A stretch of 64,000 nucleotides of DNA, from positions 1 to 64,000 of the forward strand of contig DATKFW010000108.1 in assembly GCA_035511075.1 (NCBI GenBank), given 5' to 3'. The stretch's first letter is position 1; each line of letters starts with the position of its first letter. A program made the position numbers and the translations under genes. Source of the stretch: DATAUD01 sp035511075 (GTDB taxonomy: Bacteria; Verrucomicrobiota; Verrucomicrobiia; Limisphaerales; Palsa-1400). This document shows positions 15,068 through 24,224 of the stretch, one piece after another. The notes beneath the pieces were generated by a model. That model was given only the letters and a program-made list of their open reading frames with translations, had not been told where the DNA came from and did not search any database.

Positions 15068-17827
15068 TCAGGGCGGGTTGCACGGGGGCGGAGGAGAGTT
15101 TGAGCACACCTGAGGATACCAGGGGGCGGCACCACGGGTAGAGATTGTCTCGCCAATGGTGAATAGCAGTGCGCTCGTTTGGTTGAGCAAATCCTGCGCC
15201 GACAGGTATAGGTTTTGGACTCCGTTGGTTCCGCCCGTATCGTCGATCCAAGTGCAGCCATTGCTTTCGGCGTATTGGACGTCCTCGTTGTAAACCTGAA
15301 GATAGTTGAGGGGAGCGGGACTGGTCAGCGGCGGGTTGATGATGCTTTCGTTGCTGATGGCCAGGAAAAGACCCGGGAACGTTGCCGTGCCGTTGACCGC
15401 CTGCGTGCCGTTGAAGAAGTTGGCCAGAACATTGAATTCATCCTGCACAGGATTCGGTGGGCAATTGGCGGGAATGCACTCCGAGAAGGCATGATCGAAC
15501 TGGGCGCCGCCAAGGATCTGGTTCCAAGGGTTCGACATTTGCGAGAGGGCCGAAAGGAGCTTCACGCCGCCCATACCCGCGTCACCATTCGTCAGAGTGT
15601 CGGTGGAGCTTGCCAATCCGCTCACTTGGGTGGCCTTCCCATTGCCGTTGACACTGCGGTAATTCTCGAAATAGGCGAGTATGCTTGCCACCGCCATACA
15701 ACTGCCGTCCATGGAGTAATGGCATAGCGGGTTGGTGGACGATTCGGCATCGCTAAAGGGGAAGCCTTCGCCATCGCCGGGAGTAACAACCAGGGTCACG
15801 CCATGAAAGATCCCGTCGTACAAGGCGATGGCGTCTTCCCACTCCTTTATGAACTCATCATTCGAACGTTTTTGCGAGGGGCCGAAGTGATTTGTAAGGA
15901 GTTGGTCCCACATCTGGTCCGGCATTTCCCCATTGGGCTGCGGCTCTGAGTTGGTGCCCGAGGGGCAGTTGGCGTTGCAGGTGGGCCTGTTAGTATGGCA
16001 TGGGCATGTGTTTTCGTTATTGGGCAGAATCATCTCTTCCGACCCCGCCGTAGGGCCGGCGACGGAAATGGAGACAAATAAAGGGTCTGCCCCAAACTGT
16101 TTGTTAAACTCGCGCAGGAAAATCGACCATGCAGCCTTGTACGTCTGGTTCCATGGCAGTGGAAGCACATTGCCGTCCGTGTTTTCGTTATACCCCACGA
16201 AAGTCACGGTTCCGCAGTTGTTGGAAGCGCCCTCGCCGTTAAATAACCCATCGCAGGATCCGTCGGCCACTACAATGTTGGTCAACAACCACGAGGGTGA
16301 GTTGAAGCCCGGTGTGACGATGAATTGGATGTTTTTCTGGGCGTTCGGATTCAAGTCGTTCCAGTTCGATACCTGGACAAAAGCGTTCGTGATATAATCC
16401 CAATTGTAAACGCCGGGTCCGGTGTTGACCAAGTCCCAGTGCACTTGCAGCGTAAGTCCCGAAATTGCCGGATTGCTGATGAGGTTACTGTACAAGCAAT
16501 CGAAATAGGAGTTCCAGTCCTTATTGGTTTTCGATCCGATAACGTCCGATATAACGATCTTGGCATAGACGCCGAGCGGCCTGCGAGGGTATGGCAAATG
16601 GGCGCGGTAAAAGCGATTGGAATATGATTCGCTTTGTGAATCGCTGAAGGCCAGGACACCGGCGCCGACGGTATTGGTCCAAATGGGGAGCCATGTCGCC
16701 AAATCGATAGAAGCATCCACGACCTCCGACTGGCCCGCCGCCGCGGTTAGATTGAAGCCGAACAGACCGTTGCTATACGCCAAACCGCTCCCATTGGTCA
16801 GGATAACTGGAGGCCCGTTGGCCAGGAAGCCACGCCGAATCGTGTCATTTTGCGTGTCCGCCACATAGAGATCCCCCGCCACGTCCATGGCCACGGCGCC
16901 AGGAGCATCAAACTGCGCAGCGCATCCGGTTCCGTCGTTGGCGCCAACGCTACCCGGCAGCCCGGCCAAAGTCGTGACCACCCAGTTTGTGCCAACCGGC
17001 GTTAGTTTCCGGATCGTGGAGTTGAGTTGATCGGCTACATACAGATTGGTCTCGGAGTCTACAGTCACGCCCGACGGAAAATCAAACTGCGCGTTGGTCC
17101 CCGTCCCATCATTGGTGCCGGGACTGCCCGCCAGCCCGGCCAGCGTCGTCACTATCCAGTTTGTACCGATGAGCGACAATTCCAGGATGGTGTCGCTGGA
17201 TCCTCCCGCTACATAGACATTGGTCGCGCGGTCCACCGCCACGCCGCAAGGGCCATTAAACCCTGTAGGCCCAGCGATCGTGGTGACCTCCCAAACGGTT
17301 CCCACCGGAGTCAGTTTCAGGATGAGAGAATCGCCTTCGTCGGCCACGTAAAGGTTGGTTGCGCCGTCCACCGCCACACCATAAGGAGCATTGAGCCCGT
17401 TTACCAACGTCGAGACCTCCCAGTTTGTTCCGACCAGGGCCACCTTGCGGAACGCGCCACCGCCGTGGTCCGCCACGTAAATGTTCGTCGCGCTGTCAAC
17501 GGCCACCCCGTAAGGGCTGACCAACATGCCCCCTCTAACCAGCTTTGTGACCACACCAGTTGGCGTCACTTCGCGGATTGCCTTATTTCCGGCATCTGTC
17601 ACATAGACGTTCCCCGCGCCATCCACGGCCACGCCTTGGGGTAAAGAAAACTGCGCGTTGCTTCCCGTGCCATTGGCGTAGCCGCTCTGCCCTCCAGCCA
17701 AAGTTGCAATGGTGTAAGGTGTGGTGTAATTGGCCTGCCCGAGAGTAGTCAACGGGAGGATCATCGAAAGAAGGAACCAACAGAAGGACTTCCACCAATC
17801 CGTTTGCTGTTGACCGGGATTTCCCAT
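15068..17827 (-). CDS. Secreted NHL-repeat protein with C-terminal TIM-barrel (glycoside-hydrolase-like) domain
   Basis: From the ATG at 17827 the protein has 919 residues, giving a good signal peptide (WWKSFCWFLLSMILPLTTLGQ). A start at 17908 would add 27 residues. Residues about 35-345 hold at least six NHL-type repeats (GVAVDGAGNVYVTDAGN, GVAVDSATNIYVADHG, GVAVDGATNLYVADEGD). A short beta module follows (about 350-415). About 420-900 (YAKIVISDVIGSKTNKDWNSYFDCLYSNLISNP, LTLQVHWDLVNTGPGVYNWDYI, IQFIVTPGFNSPSWLL) reads like a beta-galactosidase/GH42-like barrel, although I cannot name the family. The C-terminus is Cys/Pro-rich (SPPPPCNPP). Inferred role: extracellular polysaccharide handling. 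Confidence 0.7.
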   Translation of the reverse strand: MGNPGQQQTDWWKSFCWFLLSMILPLTTLGQANYTTPYTIATLAGGQSGYANGTGSNAQFSLPQGVAVDGAGNVYVTDAGNKAIREVTPTGVVTKLVRGGMLVSPYGVAVDSATNIYVADHGGGAFRKVALVGTNWEVSTLVNGLNAPYGVAVDGATNLYVADEGDSLILKLTPVGTVWEVTTIAGPTGFNGPCGVAVDRATNVYVAGGSSDTILELSLIGTNWIVTTLAGLAGSPGTNDGTGTNAQFDFPSGVTVDSETNLYVADQLNSTIRKLTPVGTNWVVTTLAGLPGSVGANDGTGCAAQFDAPGAVAMDVAGDLYVADTQNDTIRRGFLANGPPVILTNGSGLAYSNGLFGFNLTAAAGQSEVVDASIDLATWLPIWTNTVGAGVLAFSDSQSESYSNRFYRAHLPYPRRPLGVYAKIVISDVIGSKTNKDWNSYFDCLYSNLISNPAISGLTLQVHWDLVNTGPGVYNWDYITNAFVQVSNWNDLNPNAQKNIQFIVTPGFNSPSWLLTNIVVADGSCDGLFNGEGASNNCGTVTFVGYNENTDGNVLPLPWNQTYKAAWSIFLREFNKQFGADPLFVSISVAGPTAGSEEMILPNNENTCPCHTNRPTCNANCPSGTNSEPQPNGEMPDQMWDQLLTNHFGPSQKRSNDEFIKEWEDAIALYDGIFHGVTLVVTPGDGEGFPFSDAESSTNPLCHYSMDGSCMAVASILAYFENYRSVNGNGKATQVSGLASSTDTLTNGDAGMGGVKLLSALSQMSNPWNQILGGAQFDHAFSECIPANCPPNPVQDEFNVLANFFNGTQAVNGTATFPGLFLAISNESIINPPLTSPAPLNYLQVYNEDVQYAESNGCTWIDDTGGTNGVQNLYLSAQDLLNQTSALLFTIGETISTRGAAPWYPQVCSNSPPPPCNPP

Positions 17828-18181
17828 TTGGTTTCGTGCCCACGACCTGCGCAGGCCTATTTTGTGATTTTTTTCATTTTCTTCGTGCTCCACAGATTTG
17901 CAATTCATTTTTGGAGTCTGAGTTGACTTCAAATTAGCACAAGACCACTGAGTGGCAAAATTTCGTTGGGTCAATTGGTTTTGTGGAAGCGCGTCAGCAG
18001 TCGTTGCCGATGTTTGGCTGCCCAGCGCCGATGACCTGATCCAGATTTTGAATGGTCGAATTGTGCCTGGCGGAGGTCCTTGGGCGCTTTTTTCCCTCTT
18101 CGGTAAAAAAAGCCCTTGACAATTTATTCCGTCCTGAGACAAACTCGCGCATCCCGACAAATTAATTACTGAGTTTAGTAT
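17828..18181. other. Divergent intergenic region
   Basis: This 354-bp stretch lies between the minus-strand NHL/TIM-barrel gene and the plus-strand lectin/LamG gene. The minus-strand frame stays open here, but its composition (runs of R, Q and S with no domain) is not protein-like, so I exclude it. It contains the promoter at 18116-18145. Confidence 0.6.
18116..18145 (+). promoter_or_regulatory. Sigma70-type promoter candidate for the lectin/LamG gene
   Basis: TTGACA (18116-18121) is a perfect -35 box. CAAACT (18140-18145) after an 18-bp spacer is a weak -10 box. This leaves a leader of about 30 bases to the ATG at 18182. Confidence 0.5.
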
Positions 18182-21100
18182 ATGAAAAATCTCTCTCATC
18201 TCATCTCCACGTTTGCGTCCGTCGCGGTAGCGCTGGCTGCCGGAATGACTGCACGGGCGCAGTTCGCGCCACTCCCGCTGACCACGCAAAGTTACACGTA
18301 TGACATCGTCGTCGAATCCAATTACACGTACAGGGTGTCGCAAGACTGCGTGACCGCCACAATGGATGGCGGGCCGTCGCTGGGCGGAAATACCTGGTAT
18401 GAAAAGGGGCTGGACCTGGGCTATACCAACACCGGATTGCCCCATGCCGGAACGGTGCTGACCAGCATGACGCAGAACAACCATAGCTATCAGTTGGCGC
18501 CCAGTTGGTTTTCAAACAATGTGCTTCTCGTCGGGCCTTATGACACCAATTATGTTAGCGAGGGGCCTGGGTTCAACACCGCCGGCATCACTCTGGCAGC
18601 ACCCGCCGCCTATACCGCGCTGTCGGTGCTCACTTCGGCCGGCTCCGGGCCGGTTGTAATGAATGTCGCGGTCTACCACGCGGACGGGACGACCGACACG
18701 AGCGCAACCACCATGAGCGCTCCCGACTGGTTCGCCTCGGCCTCAAGCGCTTCAAATCTTGCGCCTGCCGGCATCCTTGCGTATGTCGCCGGCGGACGAG
18801 TTACACCCGTCAATGGCGGCTTTAACAACGTCCCGTCAAGCAATACAATGAACTTGTGGTCGGTGGATCTTCCTCTGGCCAATACGACCAGCGCTGTCAC
18901 CAATATCACATTTACTTACGTTTCGGGAGGCCGTGCCGCGATTTTTGCCCTTAGTGGCACCACTGGCGCCGGTGGAGTTGGACCTTTTACCTCCGTCGCA
19001 TTTAGCGCGACCAATTACAATGCGGACATGGTGGTTGAAGCTGAGACGAGCCTGCCGTTTACGGCGACGATGGACGACGGGACCAATGTTTTCGGCACTA
19101 ATGGCGCGACGGGCAACACCTGGTTCGAAATGGGCTATGTCCCCAGCCTACCGATTGCCGGTCCGGCGCCGTTTGTGTATCTCACCAACGGAATTCCGGC
19201 CCATGGCTCGACGTTCACCTCGGGCGCCTCTGCTGCCGTGTATCAAATGGCCCCCAGTTACGCGGCTCCAAACGCCATCCTCATCAATACCAATGTCCAA
19301 AGCGCGAGTCTCACGCCGGCGACACCGACGGCCGCCGCGGCGCTTTCGTTCCTGGTCACGGGCGCCAATATTGGCGGCGGGTCCGTGATGACCAACCTTT
19401 GCATCGTGATGCACCAGGACGGAGTCAAAGAAACCAACTTTCTGTATGTTAACGACTGGTTTAACAATTCCGTGACGCCGGCCTGGATCGGCAATGGACG
19501 GGTCGAATTCGACAGCGGACGGGAACTCAACAACTTGGGCAACCCGACCAACGCTTCCAATGATCCCAGGATGTTCGACTCCGTCGTCTATCTCCACGAC
19601 ACCACGAGCGTGGTGACCAACATCCTGCTCCAATACTACAATCCAGCCAACGGTTATGGAACCGGAGATAACAGCTACGTGCTGGCCGTTAGCGCCAGTA
19701 GCACTGCCCCTCCCATTGTCGCCACCCTTCCGCCTTATGGATTGTCTGACGTTGGGGGAACCACGACTCTCGGGCCGCCGCAGGTTTTGGGCAGCGGGCT
19801 GACCTATCAATGGTACAGTGGCTCGACTGCCATTTCCGGCGCCACCGACGCCACCTACACTACTCCAAGCACGCTGGGCGCCGGCAGCAACAACTTCAGT
19901 GTGACTGTCAGCGGTGCTGGATCCTCGACTAACTTGAAGACAACGGTGCTGGTCGGAGCCTCGTTGCTTTACAACGCCTCATTTTGGACGATCAATAACG
20001 ACGCGCAGGGCTACGTCACATATCCGTTCATTGCCAATAATATATTCCAGCCAACCGACAACCACGGCAGCGAGGGAGCCAGCGCGTTCCTGAACAACCC
20101 GGTGCCCATCAATGGCTTCGTTGCAGGGTGGACTTACCAGGATGTCACCGTGGGCGGCGCCGATGGAATTAGCTTCGTCCTCCAGAATGACCCATCGGGG
20201 GCGAGCGCCCTGGGCGGTTCCGGCGGAGACCTTGGCATGGCGGGCATCACGCCGAGCGCGGAAATTGATTTTGACCTCTACGGCCCCAATTCGCCGTTGG
20301 GCGGAAATAACGGCGGATACCAATTCAATACCGGCGGTGCCGGCCCAACTGGCCCAACCGGGGCCGATCCGTATAGCTCCATGTTCCCCGTCCAATTTGC
20401 CAGTGGTGATCCGATCAATGTCATCGTCGTTTATAACTTTGCGGCGGGCACGCTGCAGTTGACATTGATTGACACGGCTGCGAGCACCTACGGTCCCAAT
20501 GCGGCCTTCAATGACCAAACCTTCACGACCAATTTGGCGGTTGGCGACCTAACCTCTATCGTGGGCGTCACCAACGCCTACGTTGGGTTCACCGGCGGTG
20601 ACGGTGGAGCTACATCGACCCAGATCATCAGCAACTTCTTTTTCTCGCCCGTCGCGGTGACGCTCAGCGCCGCCGTTTCTCCGCCGACCATCAGCGCCGA
20701 GGTCGATGAGCCGGTCACTTTTACGGCCGTTCCACTGGGCAGTCCGCCGTTTGATTACCAATGGTCGTACGCCGGCGCGCCAATCGCGGGCGCGACCAAC
20801 TCGGCGTTCAGCACGAACGCGCAAGTCGGCAATGCCGGGACCTACTCGGTCAAGGTCACCGCCGGCGCTCTGACCGCCAACGCACAGGGCACTTTGACTG
20901 TTTCTACCAGCGTAGCGGCCACTCTGCCGGAAGCGGCGGTGCCAATCTTTGCCGGCTTCGACAAGACCTTCACGGCCACCGCCTACGGGGCGCCGCCGTT
21001 GACCTACCAATGGTTCCTCGGGACGACTGCCATTTCGGGCGCGACCGATTCGACCTACACCCTTCCAACGAGCCTGGCGGCGGGCGCCTACAGTCTCAGT

Positions 21101-23245
21101 GTCGCTGTCAGCAATGCGACCAGTTCGGCGCAGCCGACGGTGCAATTGACAGTGGCTCCGATAACGACGTTTGCCGCGGCGCTGTTGCCCTTGAACCCGG
21201 TCTCTTATTGGCCGCTGAGCGAAACCAGCGGAACTACCGCCTACGATTATTTTGGCAACAATGATGGAACCTACACGGGGGGCTACGCCCTGGCGCAGGC
21301 GGGATTGCCTGGCCCCGGTTTCGGCTCGACTAATTATTCGGTCGCTTTCGACGGCAGTAGCGGATATGTCGATATTCCGGTGGGTAATCTTAATATCACC
21401 AATTCGATTACCATAATGATTATGATGCAAAGCAGCGGCTACCCGGCCAATTTCGAGTCGATGTTTGACCACACCGACGAGGGCTGGAGACTGTCACTTG
21501 ACCAAACCGGTTTCGGTCATTTTGCCGAGGGCAATGGCGGGGGCGACAGCGATTCGACCGGTTCCACAGACATCAGTGACAGCAACTGGCACTTGATAAC
21601 CGGGGTTTACAATGCGGCCAACAGCAACGTCGATCTTTATGTCGACGGTCTGTTTGTCACCGGCCACCAGAACGGCACTCCGCCGACGGGGTCGCAGGAC
21701 GACGTATGGATTGCCGGAGCGGCTGATTACGCCGCGGCGCCGGGGCGGTATTTTGCGGGCAACCTCGCCGACGCGGTGGTCATTCCTTCGGCGCTCGACG
21801 CGCTCCAGGTTCAGGAGATCTATTATGCCGCCGATTTCCCGCCGACAGTCTCGGTGACGAACGCCACGATCGATGGCGACCTGAATGGCACTGTTACGTT
21901 AACCGCGATGACCAATGGCACGCCGCCGTTGAGCATGCAGTGGTATTCCCTTAACGGCTCCACGGGCCAAATCAACGCGGTGGCCGGGCAGACCAACTTG
22001 ACGTTGACGCTCACTGATTTGCAAGGGGCCCAAAATGGATTGGAGTATTTTATCTCCGCCAGCAATCTCTTTGGGGCGGCCAACAATTCCAATTCACCCA
22101 CCACGCTCACTGTAGAGTCGGGCGCGCCAACCATTGCAGTGGATGTCTCACCGCTGTCGTTCCTAGCGGCCCTGGGCAGTCAACAGACCTTGGACGTGAC
22201 CGTTTACGGCACCGCGCCGCTGGTCTATCAATGGTACCAAAATGGCGAGGCGGTTGCCGGGGCCACGACGAACAGTTTCACGTTTACCACTCTTGCGGGA
22301 ACCAACACTTATTACGTGGTGGTTACTAACACCGTAGGCCCCGCGACCAGTTCCACCGCCACCGTGACCAGCGCGCCGGCCAACTCGAGCGGCTTCTACA
22401 ACCCCGCCGATTGGACCATCAACACCGACGCCAGCTTCACGACGCAGCCCAACATCACGGGGCAGGTCTTCTACGGGACCGACGGCGGCGGCAGCGAAGG
22501 AGTTACTGCCTGGTATAACACTCCGGTTTATATCAACGGGTTTACCGCCACTTTCACCTACCAGGATGTTGGCGGCTCTATTGGCAACAATGCTGATGGC
22601 ACATCTTTCGACCTGCAGGAAAGCGGCCCCACCTATGTCAACGGCGGCGGAGGCAGCCTTGCCATCAGCGGCCTCAGCCCCAGCGCGGATTGGGAGTTTA
22701 ATCTCTACTCCAGCACTCCACCCCATGTCATCGGAATCTACTACAATACTGACGGCAACACCGGTACCTATGAACCCAGTGGCACCGTCAACGTCTCCAG
22801 CGGCGATCCCATCAACGTCACTATCCAATACTCACCCGGGGGAGCGGTGCAGGAAACTCTCGTCGATGCCGTCACGAAAGACAGCTTCGTAACCAACTAT
22901 AACATTGGTGATCTTACTGCGTTGCTGGGAAGCAGCTATGCCTACATGGGGTTCAGTTCCGCAGATGGCGGTGTCTCTTCCGTCCAGACCGTCAGCAACC
23001 TGGTATTCATAAGCATTCCACCCGCCCTGGGACCGGTGTTGTCGATTGCCAAAGGCCCGAGTGACACCGTTCTGATTACCTGGCCTTCATCGACCGCCAC
23101 CGCGTACGTCCTCCAGCAGAGCTCCAGCTTGAGCGGGCCGTGGGCGAACGTCACCGCCACTCCAACCCAAGTCGGCGATAATTACCAGATCAGCTTTACC
23201 GCAACACCAAGTGACCAGTTCTTCAGGCTTGAGTCGCCACAATAA
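18182..23245 (+). CDS. Large secreted lectin/LamG/Ig-domain protein
   Basis: The protein has 1687 residues with a signal peptide (1-28, ...TARAQ). Order: two related beta-sandwich modules of about 240 residues (about 30-265 and 270-515, each with YN.D.VVE followed by F.ATMD and NTW.E.G), an Ig-like domain (about 515-590), an L-type lectin-like domain (about 593-826), two Ig-like domains (about 830-1000), a LamG/concanavalin domain (about 1003-1217, SYWPLSETSGTTAYD), two more Ig-like domains, and a second L-type lectin-like domain (about 1403-1613). The C-terminal module (LQQSSSLSGPW..V and FFRLESP) is common at the end of verrucomicrobial secreted proteins. Inferred: glycan-binding surface or secreted protein. 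No catalytic motif was seen. Confidence 0.75.
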   Translation: MKNLSHLISTFASVAVALAAGMTARAQFAPLPLTTQSYTYDIVVESNYTYRVSQDCVTATMDGGPSLGGNTWYEKGLDLGYTNTGLPHAGTVLTSMTQNNHSYQLAPSWFSNNVLLVGPYDTNYVSEGPGFNTAGITLAAPAAYTALSVLTSAGSGPVVMNVAVYHADGTTDTSATTMSAPDWFASASSASNLAPAGILAYVAGGRVTPVNGGFNNVPSSNTMNLWSVDLPLANTTSAVTNITFTYVSGGRAAIFALSGTTGAGGVGPFTSVAFSATNYNADMVVEAETSLPFTATMDDGTNVFGTNGATGNTWFEMGYVPSLPIAGPAPFVYLTNGIPAHGSTFTSGASAAVYQMAPSYAAPNAILINTNVQSASLTPATPTAAAALSFLVTGANIGGGSVMTNLCIVMHQDGVKETNFLYVNDWFNNSVTPAWIGNGRVEFDSGRELNNLGNPTNASNDPRMFDSVVYLHDTTSVVTNILLQYYNPANGYGTGDNSYVLAVSASSTAPPIVATLPPYGLSDVGGTTTLGPPQVLGSGLTYQWYSGSTAISGATDATYTTPSTLGAGSNNFSVTVSGAGSSTNLKTTVLVGASLLYNASFWTINNDAQGYVTYPFIANNIFQPTDNHGSEGASAFLNNPVPINGFVAGWTYQDVTVGGADGISFVLQNDPSGASALGGSGGDLGMAGITPSAEIDFDLYGPNSPLGGNNGGYQFNTGGAGPTGPTGADPYSSMFPVQFASGDPINVIVVYNFAAGTLQLTLIDTAASTYGPNAAFNDQTFTTNLAVGDLTSIVGVTNAYVGFTGGDGGATSTQIISNFFFSPVAVTLSAAVSPPTISAEVDEPVTFTAVPLGSPPFDYQWSYAGAPIAGATNSAFSTNAQVGNAGTYSVKVTAGALTANAQGTLTVSTSVAATLPEAAVPIFAGFDKTFTATAYGAPPLTYQWFLGTTAISGATDSTYTLPTSLAAGAYSLSVAVSNATSSAQPTVQLTVAPITTFAAALLPLNPVSYWPLSETSGTTAYDYFGNNDGTYTGGYALAQAGLPGPGFGSTNYSVAFDGSSGYVDIPVGNLNITNSITIMIMMQSSGYPANFESMFDHTDEGWRLSLDQTGFGHFAEGNGGGDSDSTGSTDISDSNWHLITGVYNAANSNVDLYVDGLFVTGHQNGTPPTGSQDDVWIAGAADYAAAPGRYFAGNLADAVVIPSALDALQVQEIYYAADFPPTVSVTNATIDGDLNGTVTLTAMTNGTPPLSMQWYSLNGSTGQINAVAGQTNLTLTLTDLQGAQNGLEYFISASNLFGAANNSNSPTTLTVESGAPTIAVDVSPLSFLAALGSQQTLDVTVYGTAPLVYQWYQNGEAVAGATTNSFTFTTLAGTNTYYVVVTNTVGPATSSTATVTSAPANSSGFYNPADWTINTDASFTTQPNITGQVFYGTDGGGSEGVTAWYNTPVYINGFTATFTYQDVGGSIGNNADGTSFDLQESGPTYVNGGGGSLAISGLSPSADWEFNLYSSTPPHVIGIYYNTDGNTGTYEPSGTVNVSSGDPINVTIQYSPGGAVQETLVDAVTKDSFVTNYNIGDLTALLGSSYAYMGFSSADGGVSSVQTVSNLVFISIPPALGPVLSIAKGPSDTVLITWPSSTATAYVLQQSSSLSGPWANVTATPTQVGDNYQISFTATPSDQFFRLESPQ

Positions 23246-23296
23246 TTCGGTCGTGGCGCCTTTGCGCCTTGGCTGAGTTCAGTTGAGTTTTTACAA

Positions 23297-23328
23297 CGGG
23301 CCGGGAGTTCATCCCGGCCCGCCTTGTT
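23297..23328 (+). terminator. Rho-independent terminator-like hairpin
   Basis: CGGGCCGGGA (23297-23306) and TCCCGGCCCG (23312-23321) form a perfect 10-bp GC-rich stem with a GTTCA loop, followed by CCTTGTTT. It lies 52 bp after the stop of the lectin/LamG gene. Confidence 0.7.
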
Positions 23329-23390
23329 TATCCCGCATGGTCAAATATCCAGGATTGACTTGACACAGGGAACGTTATGTACGGCTTTTA

Positions 23391-24161
23391 GTGTTGCGGG
23401 ATTTGTGTCAGGTTCGCGTGGTGCATTTGTCGAATTGGCAATGGATTGCCCTGGCGGTGGCGGCGTTTTGTTCCGGACTGGCCAAGACCGGAATAACGGG
23501 ATTGGGAATTCTGCCAGCCGTGGTGTTCGCCAACGTGCTGCCGGCGCGGGAATCGATCGGAGCGCTCCTGCCGCTGCTGCTTTGCGGGGACGCGTTCGGC
23601 GTGATGTATTTCCGCAAACATGCCAGTTGGCCGCACCTGTGGCGGCTGTTTGGCTGGGTGATCGCGGGGGTGGTCGCCGGCTACTTCGCGCTGGGGCAGG
23701 TTGATGACGCGCAGGTGAAGCGGCTGATCGGAGTTATTTTGCTGGTGATGGTGGCGCTGCACTGGTGGAGGGGACGTCAGCGGAGCGATCTGGCCAGCCG
23801 CTTGCCGCATTCGATGTGGTTTACGGCGTTGATGGGAGTGTTGGCTGGATTTTCGAGCATGACAGCCAACGCGGCGGGGCCGGTGATGGTTATTTATCTG
23901 CTGGCCATCGGTCTGCCGAAGCTGGTGTTCATAGGGACCGGGGCGTGGTTTTTCATGCTGGTCAATGTGTTTAAAGTGCCCCTCAGCGTGAAGTTGGGGC
24001 TTATCACGCATGATTCATTGCTCCTGGGCGCGCCGCTGGTTCTGCCGCTTATCCCCGGAGCGTTGCTGGGGCCACGCCTCTTGAAGCATATCAACCAAGA
24101 CGCGTTTGAGAAAATGGTGCTGATCCTTACTTTGGCGGGAACGATCCGGCTTCTGTGGTAG
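23391..24161 (+). CDS. TauE/SafE (TSUP, DUF81) family membrane exporter
   Basis: The protein has about 256 residues with eight or so hydrophobic segments (for example 17-35, 47-66, 85-101, 108-126 and 145-175). The glycine-rich first half (FCSGLAKTGITGLGILPAVV) and the mirrored second half (GFSSMTANAAGPVMVIYLLAIGL) are the repeat signatures of TSUP transporters. These are associated with sulfite, sulfoacetate or other organosulfur anions. The first start is GTG at 23391; GTG at 23418 is equally plausible. No substrate can be inferred from the neighbours. Confidence 0.85.
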   Translation: MLRDLCQVRVVHLSNWQWIALAVAAFCSGLAKTGITGLGILPAVVFANVLPARESIGALLPLLLCGDAFGVMYFRKHASWPHLWRLFGWVIAGVVAGYFALGQVDDAQVKRLIGVILLVMVALHWWRGRQRSDLASRLPHSMWFTALMGVLAGFSSMTANAAGPVMVIYLLAIGLPKLVFIGTGAWFFMLVNVFKVPLSVKLGLITHDSLLLGAPLVLPLIPGALLGPRLLKHINQDAFEKMVLILTLAGTIRLLW

Positions 24162-24224
24162 GAGCGCGAAGATGGTGGGAGAGGATGGATTGCAACTTGC
24201 GGTTCCCTCGGCGGGTGTGGCGGC

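Noticed and set aside
17828..18484. Upstream in-frame extension of the NHL/TIM-barrel gene
   Set aside because: It would precede a good signal peptide, run into the divergent lectin/LamG gene and contain no protein-like sequence.
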